Below, one piece after another: positions 35,570 to 54,174 of a stretch of DNA of 64,000 nt. The stretch lies in the NCBI GenBank assembly GCA_033977485.1, contig CM066994.1, forward strand, positions 9,860,001-9,924,000, in the 5' to 3' direction. This stretch comes from Hydrangea macrophylla (lineage: Eukaryota; Streptophyta; Magnoliopsida; Cornales; Hydrangeaceae). Numbering within the stretch: the first letter of the stretch is position 1; each line of letters begins with the position of its first letter. Both the position numbers and the translations under genes were made by a program. Under the pieces are notes generated by a model. The model saw only the letters and a program-made list of their open reading frames with translations, was not told where the DNA came from and searched no databases.

Positions 35570-37255
35570 CACTACACCATTTATTAAGCTAAAGTACAAA
35601 TTAGAGAGTGACTTAACAAAAATGACAAAAAGTTGACAGCATACGCTCACACGGTATAAGTGTGCGCACCATAAAATCTCCCACAAACAACCCACGCTCA
35701 CTTCAGGGCCTCACACGCTTGGACTGTCCTCAGCCACTCACATCGTGTGAGTGGTTGTGTTATATGAAACCCCATTTTAAAAATGTATTTTAAACTTTAA
35801 ACCTCTATAACTTTTGATCCGTAACTCCGTTTTTCTCAAATTTTATACCGTTGGAATCGTGTTGATGAGAGTTACAAAATTAGTACCATTGTTGATATCT
35901 TTTGAGCAAAAAAAAAGACGACATTTTGCATGCCTTGTTCAGTTGTTCCTGAAAAACTTAATTTTTACTTAATATTTGTTTACACGTTCAGTGACATTTC
36001 ACTTGTTTTTCATGTATACAAGGTGAAATTTCACTAGAAGTAACTGTCTAGAGTTTAAAGTCTAATTTAATTATTAATTTGTTAAAAAAGTCTCTCAAAT
36101 ACCAAGTTAAGTGAAATTTCACTTAATGTTCACGTACGAGTTAAGTGAAATTTCACTAAATATTCATGTATGCATGGTGAAATTTATTATTTTTTTTAAA
36201 CAATGCATATTTTATTAAAATAAGCAAATTTCACAATCAATTATAAAACACAATTTTTCAACCAAAACAAATGCAGGAATTCTTGTTAAAATTCGTCTTT
36301 TTTTAATTTTTTTTTCCTTAAAACATATAAATTTAGCATACATAAATATTAAGTGAAAATTCACTGAACCCGTACATGTCTTCTTCCTGAAAAACTTAAA
36401 GTTAAACTTAACATTCGTGTATTCGTTCAGTAAGAGTTCACTTAGTTTTCTTGTATGCCAAGTGAAACTTCATTAACTATCCTAACAGTAACTAGAAGCA
36501 ACTCTCTAGAGTTTAATGTTCAATTTGATACTTAGTTTGTGAAAAAGTCCCTCAAATGTCGATTTAAGTGAAATTTTACTTAATGTTCATGCACGAGTTT
36601 AGTGATATTTCACTTAATATTCAAGTATGCCAAGTGAAATTTCACTCTCTTTTTTTTCACATTAAAACAATGCATATTTTGTTTTAAAAAAATCAAATTT
36701 TACAAACAATTATAAATCATAGTTTTTCAACCCAAACAAACTGCAAAATTCTTGTGAAATTTCACTAAACCTCTCCTTAAGATACTTTTTTTTCCCTCAC
36801 AACATATCAACTTGGCATACGTGAATGTTAAGTGAAAATTCAATAATCCATACATAAATATTATGTGAAAATTTTATTTGGTTCGTCTGAAACAAGGTAT
36901 GTAAAAATAAGAGTCTTTTCTTTTGCTCAAAAGATATCAACAATAGTACTAGTTTTGTAGCTCTCGTCGACACGATTCCAACTGTATAAAATTTGTAAAA
37001 AAACAGAGTTGTAGATTCAAAGTTATGGAGATTTAAAATTTAAAAAAACATTTTCGAAGTGGATATCATATGGTACAGCCACTCACAAGGTGTGAGTGGC
37101 TGAAGCTAGTTTGCCAGTGAGGGCTTGAAGCCCCACGTGGGATCTTCTATAGTGCTTGCACTTATACCGTGTGAGCACTGATTAGGTTCATTTTGTCCTT
37201 TTTGAAAAATGATCAAACCAATTTGAGTTTTAAACTTTTGAGAGTTACTTATAGG
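35570..37255. mobile_element. Long-inverted-repeat element with internal 14-bp palindromes
   Basis: About 300 bases at each side pair as imperfect inverted repeats: GCTCACACGGTATAAGTG at about 35644 and its complement near 37165, continuing through ACTCACA.C.TGTGAGTGG and GTTGATATCTTTTGAGC on each side. The left edge starts CACTACACCAT, like the CACTA element, but no matching right end was found. The middle (36000-36850) has many AGTGAAATTTCACT palindromes. Exact ends and class are unsure. Confidence 0.6.
36000..36860. repeat. Array of AGTGAAATTTCACT palindromes
   Basis: Complete or near copies at about 36022, 36110, 36145, 36565, 36600, 36635 and 36755, joined by ATGTTCACGTACGAG or ATATTCATGTATGC phrases. 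Confidence 0.75.
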
Positions 37256-37684
37256 AATTTTCCAATAATTTTCTAAAAAAAATGAGGCAGATCTGAAAAA
37301 GAAAATAAATAAATAATTCCCAAGAGTTATCTCAAACTCCATTATCCCACCTAATACCACATCCCCTTGGTATAGATTTATCCCAAACTCCATTGGATAA
37401 AAAGCCTCTCTGGGACTATTTGGCACCCATTTTGGTGCTGCTTCTTTTTTAAAGCACAATTTCATATTAATTCATTTGATAACTAATTTATGAGCAATCA
37501 TATCCTATAGCACTACCAAACGTAAGATTGGATAAAATCTCAAGCTTTTATCCAGCCCTCCAAACATGGCCTAACATTATACATAGGTCTCCAGGCGGGA
37601 TAAGGATGAAATGACTGATATTCCCTAAAAATGGGTCTTGTGCTGCTCACCTGTCAAAATACTGAATTATTCTTTAATATGCAC

Positions 37685-37762
37685 GGAGGTCCTATTCGAG
37701 TTGGCCGGCACCAATTCCCCCACGGGTTTGAATTCCCCTCCCTCTTTGTAGTAAAAAAAAAA
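37685..37762 (+). mobile_element. tRNA-derived SINE, partial
   Basis: A-box-like ATTCGAGTTGGCC and B-box-like GGGTTTGAATTCCCC about 25 bases apart, followed by CTCCCTCTTTGTAGT and an A10 tail at about 37752. No clear target duplication. Confidence 0.5.
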
Positions 37763-38536
37763 GCTGAGACATTAAGTCCAATTCTAAGAATTTTAAGTGC
37801 TCATTTCTGTTTAGTTTCATGCTTATATTTAAACCTCAATCTTGGTTCTGCAGCATAAAATCATACCAAAGCCAGAGCATACCAGAGGGTGGGTTCTTAG
37901 ATCCAGTGTGGCAATTGATATAAAGAATTAATTAAGAAGAAGAAGAAGAAAGAAAAACCACATCAATATCCATGTTCTTGATAGGATAAAGAATTACCAT
38001 CTTCCAAACTTTTGCAAGTAGAAACCCAGGAAACACTTCTGAAAAAGATATCAATGACTGTGAACAGTGAACAATGTCTCAAGTCTCAGCCATTGACTCT
38101 CAAGCTATTTCAGGTGAAAGAATTTCCTTCTCAGTGACATGAAGAAAAAATTGTATGGGTACTGGCATGTGTGACCAAGTAGAGATGTTTATCCTCCAAT
38201 TAATCGCACTGATGGTCCCGGATCATACAATATTTTCTCTTTCAGTGGAACACCCAAACACAAAGCTCAAATAAGAAGAGAATGCATAGAAATGAGCTGC
38301 AAAAGTGAAAGGAACTAAATGCTACCATTTCCACATCCAAGTTCCAACAAAAGGAGGTCACAAAAGAGAGAGAACAAACAAATCCCCAATCTCAAGCATT
38401 CACAAAAACTTGCAGTAATCATATCTAACCCCATGAAAGTTATTCAATTCATACACCCATCTCACCACCATAGCTCATTCAAGAACTCACAATCTACCCC
38501 TCTTTTTCTTATTTGGAAATGTTACTAATGTACTTT

Positions 38537-44731
<6,195 letters not shown>

Positions 44732-44740
44732 TTTAGTAAT

Positions 44741-44925
44741 GAGTAATACTTGGGGCACAACCAAAGCCACAACCTTTTGTCCACAACCTCCATTTTGTGT
44801 CTATCTCTCTCCTAGTGGGCACTGTGGGGTCACTGGCACTGTGGGACCCATCAAGAGAGAGATAGACACAACATGGAGGTTGTGGCCAAAAGGTTGTGGC
44901 TTTGGTTGTGCCCCAAGTATTACTC
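44741..44925. mobile_element. Mutator-type MITE with 9-bp duplication
   Basis: Nearly complete inverted repeat: GAGTAATACTTGGGGCACAA at both ends, arms of about 75 bases. Perfect 9-bp duplications TTTAGTAAT at 44732-44740 and 44926-44934. Nine-base duplications are typical of Mutator-like elements. Confidence 0.93.
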
Positions 44926-45283
44926 TTTAGTAATTCCATTGCACAAACGACAACAATTTTTTCTTTTTTTGGGGGGTGGGGGAAGAAATTGGCCTATCAA
45001 CTTCTCAGATATATAAGTAAATATTTATTTTGCTACTAAATATATGAGTAATTGTTTAAAAATATATGAGAAGGACAAACTTTCAACAGAGACATTAAGG
45101 AAAAGGTGTTTATTACTATATTAATAAAACTTGATGTGCTACCACTATAAATTTTTATAATGAACGGCTATAAACAATTTGCATAAAGACAAATAATTCG
45201 TAAAAAAAATGAATAATATTTTAGCTTTAACCATCATAGGATATTTTTCGTATCCAATATTTATTTGTTGTCTTTTCACTTCT

Positions 45284-45381
45284 TTTTTCTTTTTCTTTTT
45301 TTAATTAGGGGAGGAGGATTCGAAACTGCGCCATACACGTGGGGGAGTTGCTGTAGGCCAACTCAGATAGCAACTCAATCC
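45284..45381 (-). mobile_element. tRNA-derived SINE with 18-bp duplication
   Basis: Minus strand: A box CTATCTGAGTTGGCC, B box GTTTCGAATCC, then a tail of A-runs broken by G. Perfect 18-bp duplications TGTTGTCTTTTCACTTCT flank it (45266-45283, 45382-45399), as made by LINE-driven insertion. It is short, about 98 bp, so likely a 5'-truncated or very small SINE. Confidence 0.82.
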
Positions 45382-46221
45382 TGTTGTCTTTTCACTTCTA
45401 AAGTATATAACATAAGCACCTGATTAAAAATGGCCCACATGCCAACATTTAGGGATTGTTTGAGAATATTCAAAATAGGATCTAATTTAGTCCAAGTTTA
45501 CTTTTTTATCTGGTTTTTGTGAGAACCAAATAGAGGTTGGTTTGACAGAGTACATGTTCTACGAAATTTATTAAACTGAGCAAAGACTCCTATGTTAGAA
45601 AAATATATTCACTAAACTAGATTCTCAAAAGAGCCAGATTAAAATTTATAATTGGACAGAACCAGGTTCTATTCTAGGCTATCCCAAACATGCACTTAAA
45701 TAACGGATTTACAGTTTACTTGCTAATTCCAATTTTCCACATTTCCCTCCTGAATAGTTCATCGTTCAAATTTTTCTTTCTTTTCTTTTTTTTTTGGTGC
45801 TGAACTTAATTTTCTGGATTGAAAATAATTAATTTACCCAACATGTAGTTGGGTATTGCAATGGCTCAACCTTCTCATTAATCTCAGTTCATCGATATTA
45901 CCATAGGCATTTGAGACACAAATTTAGTACACATAAAATTACGAATCATTCTAGTGGTTAAAGAGTACGTGCACAATGGTTTTATATACGACCGTGAAAT
46001 TGGAGATTAGAATGTTACACATAAAATATGCACATATTAAACCACAAAATCAAATCTATACTAAAAAAAAACCTAGCATTTGGTTTTTTTCTAAAACTAA
46101 AATTCGAAATATAAACTGGACGATGAAAATGAAGATAATATTTAATCTGAGGCAAGAAGTTATTTTAAAGAAAGTTTCATTTTTCTTTCTTGGATTATAT
46201 TGAAGTCTTTGTCATGCCTAA

Positions 46222-46494
46222 GGCTCTTTTGGTTCGTATTTTCTTTCTTTGATTTCTACGAAAAACAATGAAAGAAAATAAGAAGACAAAAAATATAGTA
46301 AAAAAATATATATACATAAATCAAAATTTGTAAATCACTTCTCTCCCTTTTCGTTACTCAGACTACAATTATATTTTGCAGTTCTTTTAACTTTTAATAT
46401 TGTTTAATCATGAAGGAAGACACAAAAGAACTAGTTTTTATTCTTGTTTTCCTCCCTCTTTTTCTTTTTAAGAATCCACAAACCAAGCAAAGCC
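46222..46494. mobile_element. Tourist-like MITE downstream of eIF1
   Basis: Ends GGCTCTTTTGGTTCG and complement of GGCTTTGCTTGGTTTG with TAA at 46219-46221 and 46495-46497. Three-base TAA/TTA duplications are PIF/Tourist-like. Confidence 0.7.
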
Positions 46495-46878
46495 TAAAGA
46501 AACCTAAGGTCCACCCCTGATGTTGCTTTACAAGTCATTGGTACTTCCAGCGAATGTCATCACCGATTCACCACCACTATGCTTCAAACAACATTCAGTC
46601 TATTCTCATAAGAAAATCCACAGAGCATTTCAAAAGGCCAGAGCAAGCAAAGTAGAAAATAAGATTTTTCCATACAGTTCCAAAGTTTGGATTATTTTGC
46701 CTCATCACAGAAACTAGCAAGCTTATGACCTTCAACCCACATTAAACTGTAGAAATATAAGACACCACACAAACAACTTAGACTATATCAGACCACCTAG
46801 ACTTATTTGTAACAGCTCTTACAATCCAAGTTCATGTACTTGTGCACTGGACTTTAAAAGTAATTGATTTGCTGCAGC

Positions 46879-47888
46879 TCAAAACCCATGAATTTTGATG
46901 TTGTCCTTCTTCACAATGCCAGCCTGTAATAATCAAAAAACGAAGGAAAAAAGAATAGTAAGGCCCCAGTTGATAAAGCTGAAAATGAGATAATCAATTT
47001 TAGTGCTTAAAATTTTAAGCTACCAAAGTTACAGTACTGAAAATTATGATGCAATCAAAAAATTCAGAAGAATTTTTAAAAAAAAATTTTGAAGTTTCAG
47101 TGGGTTTTCGACTATACTTTTTCTCGTAGTGACTGTTTGGGTTAACTGAAATATTAAGTGATTGTTTATAAAGTGATGAAATATTAAGCTACTTTTTTCA
47201 GCTTAATTTTTCAACTGATTTGTTTAAAGTGCTGAAATTTTATGCTAACCCAAACACTTCCATTTTACAAAACAGTCACTTTTTTTCCTTGAAATCCGCA
47301 ATTCATCATCTAACTTTGTATTTTCAGCTAACCCAACCTTTATACATGATCAAACGAGTAATGCTATGCTTCCCAAATGATGTGGCATGGACCACTGCGG
47401 GGTCACTTCAACATCCTCCAATCAAAATCCAGTGGCCCCACTGCCAAATCATTTGGGATGAAGATTTGGGATGGAAATTTGGGAAGCATGGCATTACTCT
47501 TATCAAACACACTGAAAGATGAGAGCTGAAATGCATTGGATTATCAAACGTGTCCTAAAAAACAGATCAAATAACAATCATCCAAAGTCAAATGATGCGA
47601 TGCGCATACTTTTTACTTCCCCGTTGCATTAGTTCTATTAATACTATTATCCACTACCCTCCATCTCACATTACTTACCTACCCCTATCATTTCACTTAA
47701 AAGCCCATGTGAATGCCATGCTGCCTAATATTGGTTATCATTCTCTAGGTAAAACCAATCCGTTCTCGCGAATACTCAAAAAGAAAGATCATATATGATG
47801 GCTTGAGCACGTAAAGTTTACGCATTGGAAACCCAACCATTACATGTACCTACAATTCTAGTTGTTTCTCCACTACTTAAAATTTAAA

Positions 47889-47957
<69 letters not shown>

Positions 47958-49124
47958 ACACACACACACACACACTCACACAGGGTGGAATCAAAAAGAA
48001 CAGCAAGTTTATGAACCCATATACAAATGCTTCAAAAATTATCACCTGAATAAGAAATGTCGACACATTCTTCCGCTGATCACCTTGAAGCTGAATAACC
48101 TTTATGAAAGCAACAGAAATAAAATATGAGAGATACAATGCGCAAAACACTATTTCAAAATTCACAGCTGATTACCAGTAGGATTAGTACAAACCTGGCC
48201 TAATTCTGGGTCCTGGACAACCGTACCATTGCAGCAAAACTCCTTCTTGAGGTCCTTGAGTATCTTATTGTAGCTGAACTCTTTCTTCAACCCCTGCACT
48301 GTTGTCAGACTTTTCCTACCATTTCTCTGCTGTATACGAATGTGCACATATTCCTTGGTCCCAGCACCCGAATCCTCAGCATTTGCTTCGGCAAATGGAT
48401 CTAAACAAAACAAATGAGAGACAAATAAGACACGGGTTGGAATCACTTTTGAAATTCACGTTTCAGCCCAAGCATGCTTATGGGACCCAAAACGCATATA
48501 TTATCTTTTTGGATAAATGTTAATAAGCACTTTCGGCCCCCAAAAGCACATTAAGGTCAGGAAGCTGATTCAGGTTTCTAATAAATTTCTCTTCAGTTCC
48601 AAGATGCCCTTGTGATTTGGGCTTCTGCTATTGCCTAAAAGAGACGAAAAGTCACAGCTCACAGCCAAACCAAACGGGCTGTATGTCAATCTTGCACATA
48701 AAAAGAATGCAGAACGAGAAGAGTTCTTCCTTATTTGTTTTTGTGCAGCGTCAACTTTTCTGTACTGTTTATTTTTGTTTGATGTATTTCCTTTCTTTTA
48801 TTCTTTTTCCAATTGGGTGAGTGTGTATCAAAACCTAGGAAACAGTACGCACAAACTTCTAAGAAGGAAACATTTCGCGTGACGTTTTGTGTTTCGTGTT
48901 CTCCATGCTTCTTTGTTCCAAACTCTTTATTTCTTATGTTCTCAACGTGAAAAAACAGGAATTCATTCAAGCAGTATAAAATTATTTCCTTATAAAGTAC
49001 TGAATGTAAAGTGAGAAATTATTGGAAGTGAAATACTGAAATTAGACAAATACATGATCGTTGCAAACCGAAGGAGAGCAAACATACCAAAAGTAGTAGG
49101 AACCTGTATGTCTAACTCAGACAT
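46879..49124 (-). CDS. SUI1: Translation initiation factor eIF1 (SUI1), four coding exons
   Basis: eIF1 binds the 40S subunit near the P site and enforces correct start-codon choice. Coding exons (minus): 49124-49088, 48400-48195, 48099-48046, 46923-46879, with GT-AG introns of 687, 95 and 1,122 bp. Total is 113 residues, the usual plant length. Start MSELDIQVPTTF, then DPFAEANAED, the conserved EYVHIRIQQRNGRKSLTTVQ, KEFCCNGTV and GDQRKNVSTFL, ending IKIHGF. No lesion. The ATG at 49124 gives the standard N-terminus. A non-coding leader exon about 3.1 kb upstream is likely. Intron 3 holds a MITE and a long CT/CA repeat. Confidence 0.97.
47356..47499. mobile_element. Mutator-type MITE in eIF1 intron 3
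   Basis: Ends GAGTAATGCTATGCTTCCC and complement of GAGTAATGCCATGCTTCCC. Nine-base duplications TGATCAAAC / TTATCAAAC match at 8 of 9. Confidence 0.88.
47890..47980. repeat. (CT)n-(CA)n microsatellite in eIF1 intron 3
   Basis: About 65 bases of CT followed by about 25 bases of CA. Confidence 0.92.
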
Positions 49125-49717
49125 GAAACTTGGCTGATAAAGCTGAACAGTAGTAACCACCACAAATCCTGCACTAAACTTAAATGCTCAGACCTGGATA
49201 TAAGAAGAAAATCCACTTCAGGATGCAAAATTCACAGAAAAAATAAATTTAATTCAAAATAAAACACTGGAAGAGCCCATATATAATCTTTCAATTTCTT
49301 CCTTAATGGAAGCCTTGAACCCTAATGGTGAGTTTGAAGTAGAGAATAAAAATAAAAGATAGTCAAAAGGAAGAGAGAGCAGAAAAGATTTGATGGGACG
49401 CTTCTTGTATTTTATACAATATTTTATCTCTTCCCTCCAACCAAACAAAGGGAGAAGAAGAGAGAATTAAATAACAAATAATATCACCAAAAAAACTGTT
49501 CGGAGGGAGAACTAAGAAAGAAAGAGAAAAAAAAACCTTCACCTACCTTTCCATTACATCCATTTCAAAGGTGGTGTGACCCTTTTATAACCCACCAGGA
49601 CACCAAACTTTTAATTACAGCCAAACTCTACTACTTCTTAGCTCCGAAAACGTACATTAATCTTGGTGGAAACTGGAACCGTACAGAATTGTCATCCACA
49701 CACGTCTTATAAATGTT

Positions 49718-49872
49718 TGGCCCCCCCTACAGTGTGGTCAGGTGGCAACGGTGCACAAAGGTATTATAGGAGTAGCAACTTAAATCCTTGCAAAAGAGCA
49801 TTAACACTACTCGTACAGATGTTGTATGGCCCCTCTACAGTGGTGTGGTGCACAAAGTTATAGCAACTTAAT
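49718..49872. repeat. Imperfect direct repeat in the eIF1 leader intron
   Basis: GGCCCCCCCTACAGTGTGGT ... GTGCACAAAGG ... AGCAACTTAA at about 49720 recurs at about 49828 in shorter form. Confidence 0.6.
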
Positions 49873-50023
49873 ACAATTTAGCAAAAGTCTGAAAAAGTAG
49901 TTAACTTTCTAGAGTGACTGAGTGAGATTGTTTTCTTGTGTTTAACTAAATTGAAAGCCATATCTTGCAGATGCAGGACTAATGGAAGCTCATCTATAGT
50001 TTGATCCTAGGAAGCACCTGTTG

Positions 50024-50709
50024 TTAAAGGGGCGCCTCCAGGCAGGCTCAGCCTTTGCACCTCGCCTTGCCCTAGCCTAGGCGCGCCTTTCTTGTGCCTT
50101 TTCATAAAAGCCCAAGGCGCAAAGCCTGCGCCTCAATAACTTAATTAGGCATGAAACTATCATACTCAAATGACATTAACTTTAGACCCAACTCATGACC
50201 CACCTCTTATTAGCTTTGGAACCATATTAAGACCCATTAGGTCCTACCAACTTCCAAAACACAAGGGTCACTGTTGGAAATTGAAGAATATTTTTCTTTT
50301 TGACCAACACTAACAATCGTATTGGCTCCCAAATTTAGAGAAGGAAAGAAAAAAAGATAAAGGGAAAAGCCTAGTTGTACAAATAATCTACATAAAAATT
50401 AAATTTAACTTTTTGTTATAGTTTCATACCTGATTAGGTTTTCACTGTGTTATTCTAAGGTTAACTATTTTGTCAAGTATCATGGAGACAACTTACTAGT
50501 TGGCCAATTGAGCTAATAATTCAAAATGCACATTACTTCGTTGTTTTAGCAATTTCTTTGTATATGTTAATTGTTGAGTTCTTATATTTGCTTAAGCATA
50601 TCTAACTTACAAGTTTTCTTGAAGCGCGCCTCACTTCGCTCAGGCTCGCGCTTTTTCCTGCAACTTGCGCCTATGCCCCGTGAAGCATTTGCACCTAAGT
50701 GCGCCTTAA
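50024..50709. mobile_element. Repeat with GGCGC-rich ends in the eIF1 leader intron
   Basis: Left TTAAAGGGGCGCC and right complement of TTAAGGCGCAC, with GC-rich AGGCGC repeats only in the outer 120 bases and AT-rich sequence between. Probably a small DNA transposon; no target duplication was confirmed. Confidence 0.4.
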
Positions 50710-51449
50710 ATAACTATGCATGTACGGTATGTGGGTGGTAGGGATTCTAAAATTTTCTAAATCAAGGATGTGGGTGAGTGGGTGTGGGGTGACCCAAAAA
50801 CATGCATTCCTATATTTCCATAACTATTCAACAAATTTATTGCCTTGATTTTTTAATTTTTTTTTAAAATAACTACAACATGAATAACAAACATAAGAAA
50901 TACTAGCTTTTAACATGTAATCTAACCAAAAACATGCATCCCTATATTTCCATTATCTATTCAACAAATATATTGTCATGATTTTTTTTTTTTATAACTA
51001 AAACATGAATAACAAACATAAAAAAATACTAACTTTTAACATGTAATCTAAATCTTCACAATCTTGAATTGACCCCAAAGTTTCTAAAATAATGTTAGAC
51101 ATCCTTTCTTTTTTGTAAAAAACAAACTAAAACAAGCATCCAAAAAATTCCAAGCCAATTCAGATGCACATCCGGTGCAGATTCTTCCAACCTTTTAGAA
51201 GAATATGTGCTACCTTAGTTTTTATCAAATTGATAATACACAAGATCTCTAAAAATGGTGTCTTTGAATCATGAAAGTGCTTTATAATGTTAATTAGGTA
51301 ACTTGACAAAAAGGGGAGATCACTCAAAAAGTCAAGCTTTGGTAGCTACTGCAAACAGCTGTAATTCAGCCTCACTTTTTTCTTCATGTGATAGGACTTA
51401 GGAGGTTGAACCTGAACCCACCAGCTATGACTTAATTTTTACACTGTTA

Positions 51450-51761
51450 CTCTGGTTGGTTTGCATATTCATTGAAGTAAAAGAAAGGGTAAAGGGGAAC
51501 AAGAAAGAAAACTAATTCACTATGCTTTCATTATACTTTTCTCCATACTTAATAACCTTAAAAGCTATATTTTTCAACAATATAATACTAACGTAAGAAA
51601 TAAGGTAGGTAAATGACTCACAAACATTCAAAAATTTCAATGTATTGCTCACTATATTTCCTTTTCATTCATATTTTTCTTAGTAACCAAACAAGAGAAA
51701 AGATTTTCCTTCATATTTTCCTTTCATTTCCCCCACTGAAATCCATGAACCAAACAGAGCC
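51450..51761. mobile_element. Tourist-like MITE in the eIF1 leader intron
   Basis: CTCTGGTTGGTTTGCATAT at the left and complement of GGCTCTGTTTGGTTCATGG at the right. TTA at 51447-51449 and 51762-51764. Confidence 0.6.
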
Positions 51762-52268
51762 TTAAGATCTTCCTCTTTCAATCACCAATCACGAATTCCC
51801 AATTATAAAAGATCAAAACACCCAGAAAATGAGTAGTAAGGTAAAAAGGAACAACCAATCAATCCGAGTGTACAAGGAACAATGAAAATTTTCTTTGAAA
51901 TCCAGATTTGCAGCAAAAAATTTAGTACTTTCATAGAAAGTATCAATTTTCATATGATTAAAGACATGAAATTCTATAATCTAATACCCAAAATTGTCTG
52001 CTGCAAATCTTCAATAAAAATTTCTACCAAGAAGACGAACAACAAAAATTAGATCTTTACTACACAACACCATCAACACAATAAATAGGTCAGAATATTT
52101 AGCATCGCGAGTGTAATAAAGGTAAAAAATTACGTTAAAATTCATAAACAATAAACACGTGAAACGAATAATCAGATCGTCGAGAATCAAGGAAAAAAAT
52201 TGAAGAACCAGTATATAGACGTATATATAGTTCTAGGTAGATACTGGGAGAGAGAGGGCAAAGGTTAC

Positions 52269-52345
52269 CTGATCCAGAGATTAGGGTTCCGGGAGGAAGA
52301 GGAAACCCTAAGTCGGATAAGGCCGAGCAAATAGCAGTCCGTGAA
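52269..52345 (-). promoter_or_regulatory. Probable non-coding leader exon of eIF1
   Basis: Minus strand sequence with CTTAGGGTTTCC and GGAACCCTAATCTCTG ends CAG before GTAACC (donor at 52268-52267). TTAGGGTTT and AACCCTAA are telo-box-like motifs common in plant translation genes. Splicing to an acceptor near 49133-49145 is inferred. Confidence 0.55.
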
Positions 52346-52354
52346 CGGAGAGAG

Positions 52355-52356
<2 letters not shown>

Positions 52357-52410
<54 letters not shown>

Positions 52411-52412
52411 TA
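52357..52412. repeat. (GT)n-(GA)n microsatellite at the eIF1 promoter
   Basis: About 36 bases of GT then about 20 of GA; on the gene strand this is a CT/CA tract close to the likely start site. Confidence 0.9.
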
Positions 52413-53423
52413 GTGAGATATATGAAAATGTTTAGGGTCTGTTTGGAAAAGTTTCAGCTCAAGTTTTATATTTTCCATGAGGTTCTTATGACAGGGAAAA
52501 AAAAAAAAGGGTTAATTACATTTTACTCCATGTGGTTAGGTCTATTTTCACTTTGACCCTATTTGCATCAAAAGTAGGCACTTGAAATTTTTCTTAGATG
52601 AAAATTCTAAAATTGGCCAAAAAAATATTAACTCTTAACCTATTTTGTGAGGTTAATTTTGAGGGTAACTCCGTATGTGGGGATAATATTGCCATTTACC
52701 CAACCTCTGTGGGACTAATTTTTAAAACTTTACCTCTAATTTTGGGATTAACTGCATATATGAGGTTAATTTTGAAACTTAAACTCTCCTTTAAGGGCTA
52801 AATTAAAACCTTAACTCCCATGTTGAGCCATTTTGGGATAAATCTTTCACTTTAGTCCGAAATCATAACTGGATTAAATGTCTACTTTCGGACCGATGAG
52901 GCTTTAACAATTGCCACCCCTCAACTTTATAAAATTATGCTTTTACCCTATTGTTTGCACCACAAAATAAATTCTATGGTATGGGCCCACAAAGGATATG
53001 GCCACAAGATAAGAACGTGCCATGTGATTATTTTTATAGTTAGCCAGGATGATGGGTTTGAACACAAGTTGAAGATGATGGCGGTTATTCACTAGAATAA
53101 GTAAGAATTATGGTAAATAACCGCCAAGGGACTATGTTTGCCACACGTGCATATAAAATTTACCACATGTGTTCAAATAATTATAAAGAAGTTAAAAAAA
53201 AAAAAAAAAAACTACTATTAGTGGAGAATGACAGTTACAAAGTAGTGGAGAATGGAGGTTACAAGGTAGTGGAATTATATTAACACATGGCTATTATTTA
53301 AATGACTTAGTGGGAAATAACCACCCATAAACTACCACATCATGGAGTAGTTATATAAGAGGTTATTATCTCTAAAGAACCACATCATATTCATCAGTCA
53401 CGTCATTAGCCTGAAGTGGCGTG
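52413..53423. other. Intergenic stretch, no gene recognised
   Basis: Contains an A-run (53194) and a short duplicated phrase AGTGGAGAATG.C.GTTACAA near 53220-53265. No coding frame supported. Confidence 0.4.
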
Positions 53424-53489
53424 ATCAGTCTAAAATGCAGTGGCAGTTATGCAGTAATCAGTCTAAAATACAGTGGCGGTTATGCAGTT
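53424..53489 (+). repeat. Two-unit 33-bp tandem repeat
   Basis: ATCAGTCTAAAATGCAGTGG and the next 13 bases are repeated once with two changes. A TATA-like CTATAAATAC lies 20 bases downstream, so this may be U3 sequence of an unrecognised LTR. Confidence 0.75.
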
Positions 53490-53943
53490 AAATCAATTCA
53501 CCATGTTGCCTATAAATACAAGAGAGAATGAAGAAGAAGTAATCATCAACGATCAAACAAACTATATAGACATCTTTATCTTTTATTTCATTTTTCTATT
53601 TAGGAGTAGATTTTAATGTAGTTCTTCCACATTCGTAAGAGAAGACGCGTTATCTCCTTCTTCTTCGTGCTATATTTGGAGGCGAGTTTTGCCACTCCAA
53701 ACTGTAAGAAGGCGTGTGTAACCGTTTTTGTGCTTAATGAAAAATCTTGTCTTTTGGGAATTTACTTGTTTAATGAGATTTCTGTTACATGTTTAAGCCT
53801 TTGATTCTGTCAAAGTGCTGAGAATCTAATGGAAAGTGTTGTTACTCTACTTTCCAAATCGCCTGATCAATTTATTCATACTTAGAGGACGTTTGCTAGT
53901 AAACAGTACGTTTTCTTGGCACGCTTGCGCATAAGAACATTTT

Positions 53944-54174
53944 CTATCATACACCTATATATTTTATACTTTATTTCATATTTTATTCATTTTTGCCCCC
54001 TTAACTTTTTAAAATAATTATTTTACCATACTTTATTCACTTTTGCCTCTTAAATTTCTAATTTGTCCATTTTAAGCTTAAAAAATGCACTTTGTCCCTT
54101 TTAAACTTAAAAAAAAAATCGGGTATAAGCTTCTGCCCCCCTCCCCGAACAAAATTCCTGCCTCCGCCCCTGAG
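53944..54174. mobile_element. Truncated hAT fragment
   Basis: Right end is the complement of CAGGGGCGGAGGCAGGAAT, matching the 2337-2844 element. Interior phrases (TTTATACTTTATTTCAT, TTTTGCCCCCTTAACTTTT) also match it. The left end is missing. Confidence 0.65.

Larger units (their letters stand above)
33419..37571. mobile_element. Tourist/PIF-like element broken up by later insertions
   Basis: Left end AGACTCGTTTGGCAAGCC and right end complement of GGCCATGTTTGGAGGGCT, flanked by TAA at 33416-33418 and 37572-37574. The solo LTR at 33849-35363 and the long-inverted-repeat element lie inside. Ends match only partly. Confidence 0.4.

Noticed and set aside
35570..35600. A second CACTA element starting CACTACACCAT
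   Set aside because: No matching right end or 3-bp duplication was found, so it is kept as part of the unresolved long-inverted-repeat element.
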